From the NCBI RefSeq assembly GCF_000382365.1, contig NZ_KB908228.1, positions 1 to 64,000 of the forward strand: a stretch of 64,000 bases of DNA, read 5' to 3'. The notes under the pieces were generated by a model. It saw only the letters and a list, made by a program, of their open reading frames with translations. It was not told where the DNA came from and made no database searches. Source of the stretch: Pannonibacter phragmitetus DSM 14782 (lineage in GTDB: Bacteria; Pseudomonadota; Alphaproteobacteria; Rhizobiales; Stappiaceae). Positions 63,767 through 64,000 of this stretch are shown here, piece by piece. The position numbers were made by a program, and so were the translations under genes. Position 1 is the stretch's first letter. Each line of letters begins with the position of its first letter.

Positions 63767-64000
63767 TCAGGCCCTCATGGCTTGGGATGTGAGCTGGCTG
63801 GAGAGGCCAGCATGGACGGAGTTGCGGCGCGGCGTCCAGAGCCCGCGCCGGATGGCTTCGTCAAAGCGCTGCAGAATATCCTCGTAGGCGGCGGGATTGG
63901 CATGGGCCAGAAACTCCCGCACGGCGGCATCCTCGATATAGGCGGTGTAAAGCTGATCGAAATGATGCTCGCGCACTGCCCTTGTCGTCGCAGCGAAGGC
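63767..64000 (-). CDS. cobN: Cobaltochelatase subunit CobN, C-terminal fragment (runs off window)
   Basis: Only the last 77 residues are visible: TTRAVREHHFDQLYTAYIED, ANPAAYEDILQRFDEAIRRGLWTPRRNS, which is the very conserved end of aerobic CobN. CobN with CobS/CobT inserts cobalt into hydrogenobyrinic diamide, so the organism probably uses the aerobic route. The reading frame stays open to the window edge, so the gene continues beyond 64000. Confidence 0.92.
   Translation of the reverse strand, partial: AFAATTRAVREHHFDQLYTAYIEDAAVREFLAHANPAAYEDILQRFDEAIRRGLWTPRRNSVHAGLSSQLTSQAMRA

Overview
The window looks like a chromosomal segment of a high-GC alphaproteobacterium, most likely order Hyphomicrobiales (Rhizobiales) and perhaps close to the Stappiaceae. 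The order-level call rests on gene content: a phasin, DUF1489, clpS-clpA, the aerobic-type cobQ/cobO/cobN order, LiuR-type leucine catabolism, GlxA-type regulators and a RibN-type riboflavin transporter. The family-level guess is inference. Most genes form short, tightly packed operons with 1-4 base stop/start overlaps. Only the extreme left edge, the start of an IS256-family transposase, shows an insertion sequence.

Left part (1-10.2 kb): a coherent glycine-betaine/dimethylglycine N-methyl catabolic locus. A flavin- and folate-dependent demethylating dehydrogenase is followed by folD, with etfA-etfB upstream in the same orientation. A GlxA/AraC-type activator, a BCCT transporter and purU complete the set. 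The likely flow is uptake, oxidative demethylation with electrons to ETF, methylene-THF to formyl-THF (FolD), then formate release (PurU).

10.2-30.6 kb: housekeeping and signalling genes. These are clpA-clpS, a phasin, a SPOR-tailed D,D-carboxypeptidase, a DnaJ-like membrane protein, DUF1489 and an epimerase. A previously easy-to-miss 44-residue membrane protein follows, then a DUF599 protein overlapping a class III cyclase, YdcF, a globin-like protein behind a CRP-like site, a ClpP paralogue, a GGDEF protein, a MerR-isovaleryl-CoA dehydrogenase operon, mgtE, tRNA-Leu(GAG), an isolated fliN-like gene and lipB.

30.6-44.5 kb: a Tat-exported 5'-nucleotidase, a chemoreceptor, and a complete five-gene peptide-type ABC importer controlled by a divergent cupin/XRE repressor with a clear operator dyad. 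A second GlxA-type regulator and a rhodanese follow.

44.5-55.5 kb is the most interesting accessory region. An OmpR-type two-component pair lies next to a DsbD / L,D-transpeptidase / DsbA operon and a second L,D-transpeptidase gene. Both transcription units are preceded by an identical-format CTTAAG-N5-CTTAAG box. Next comes a pentahaem protein fusing a three-haem alcohol-dehydrogenase-type cytochrome to a TsdA-like thiosulfate/tetrathionate module, followed by a TtrS/TtrR-type pair with a PhnD-like sensor domain. No ttrABC genes are in view, so the fusion is a candidate target of tetrathionate sensing.

Right part (55.5-64 kb): ribN behind an FMN riboswitch, a HAD phosphatase with pccA, a PAS-GGDEF protein, folB, a small secreted protein, and the cobalamin genes cobQ, cobO and the 3' end of cobN, which runs off the window.
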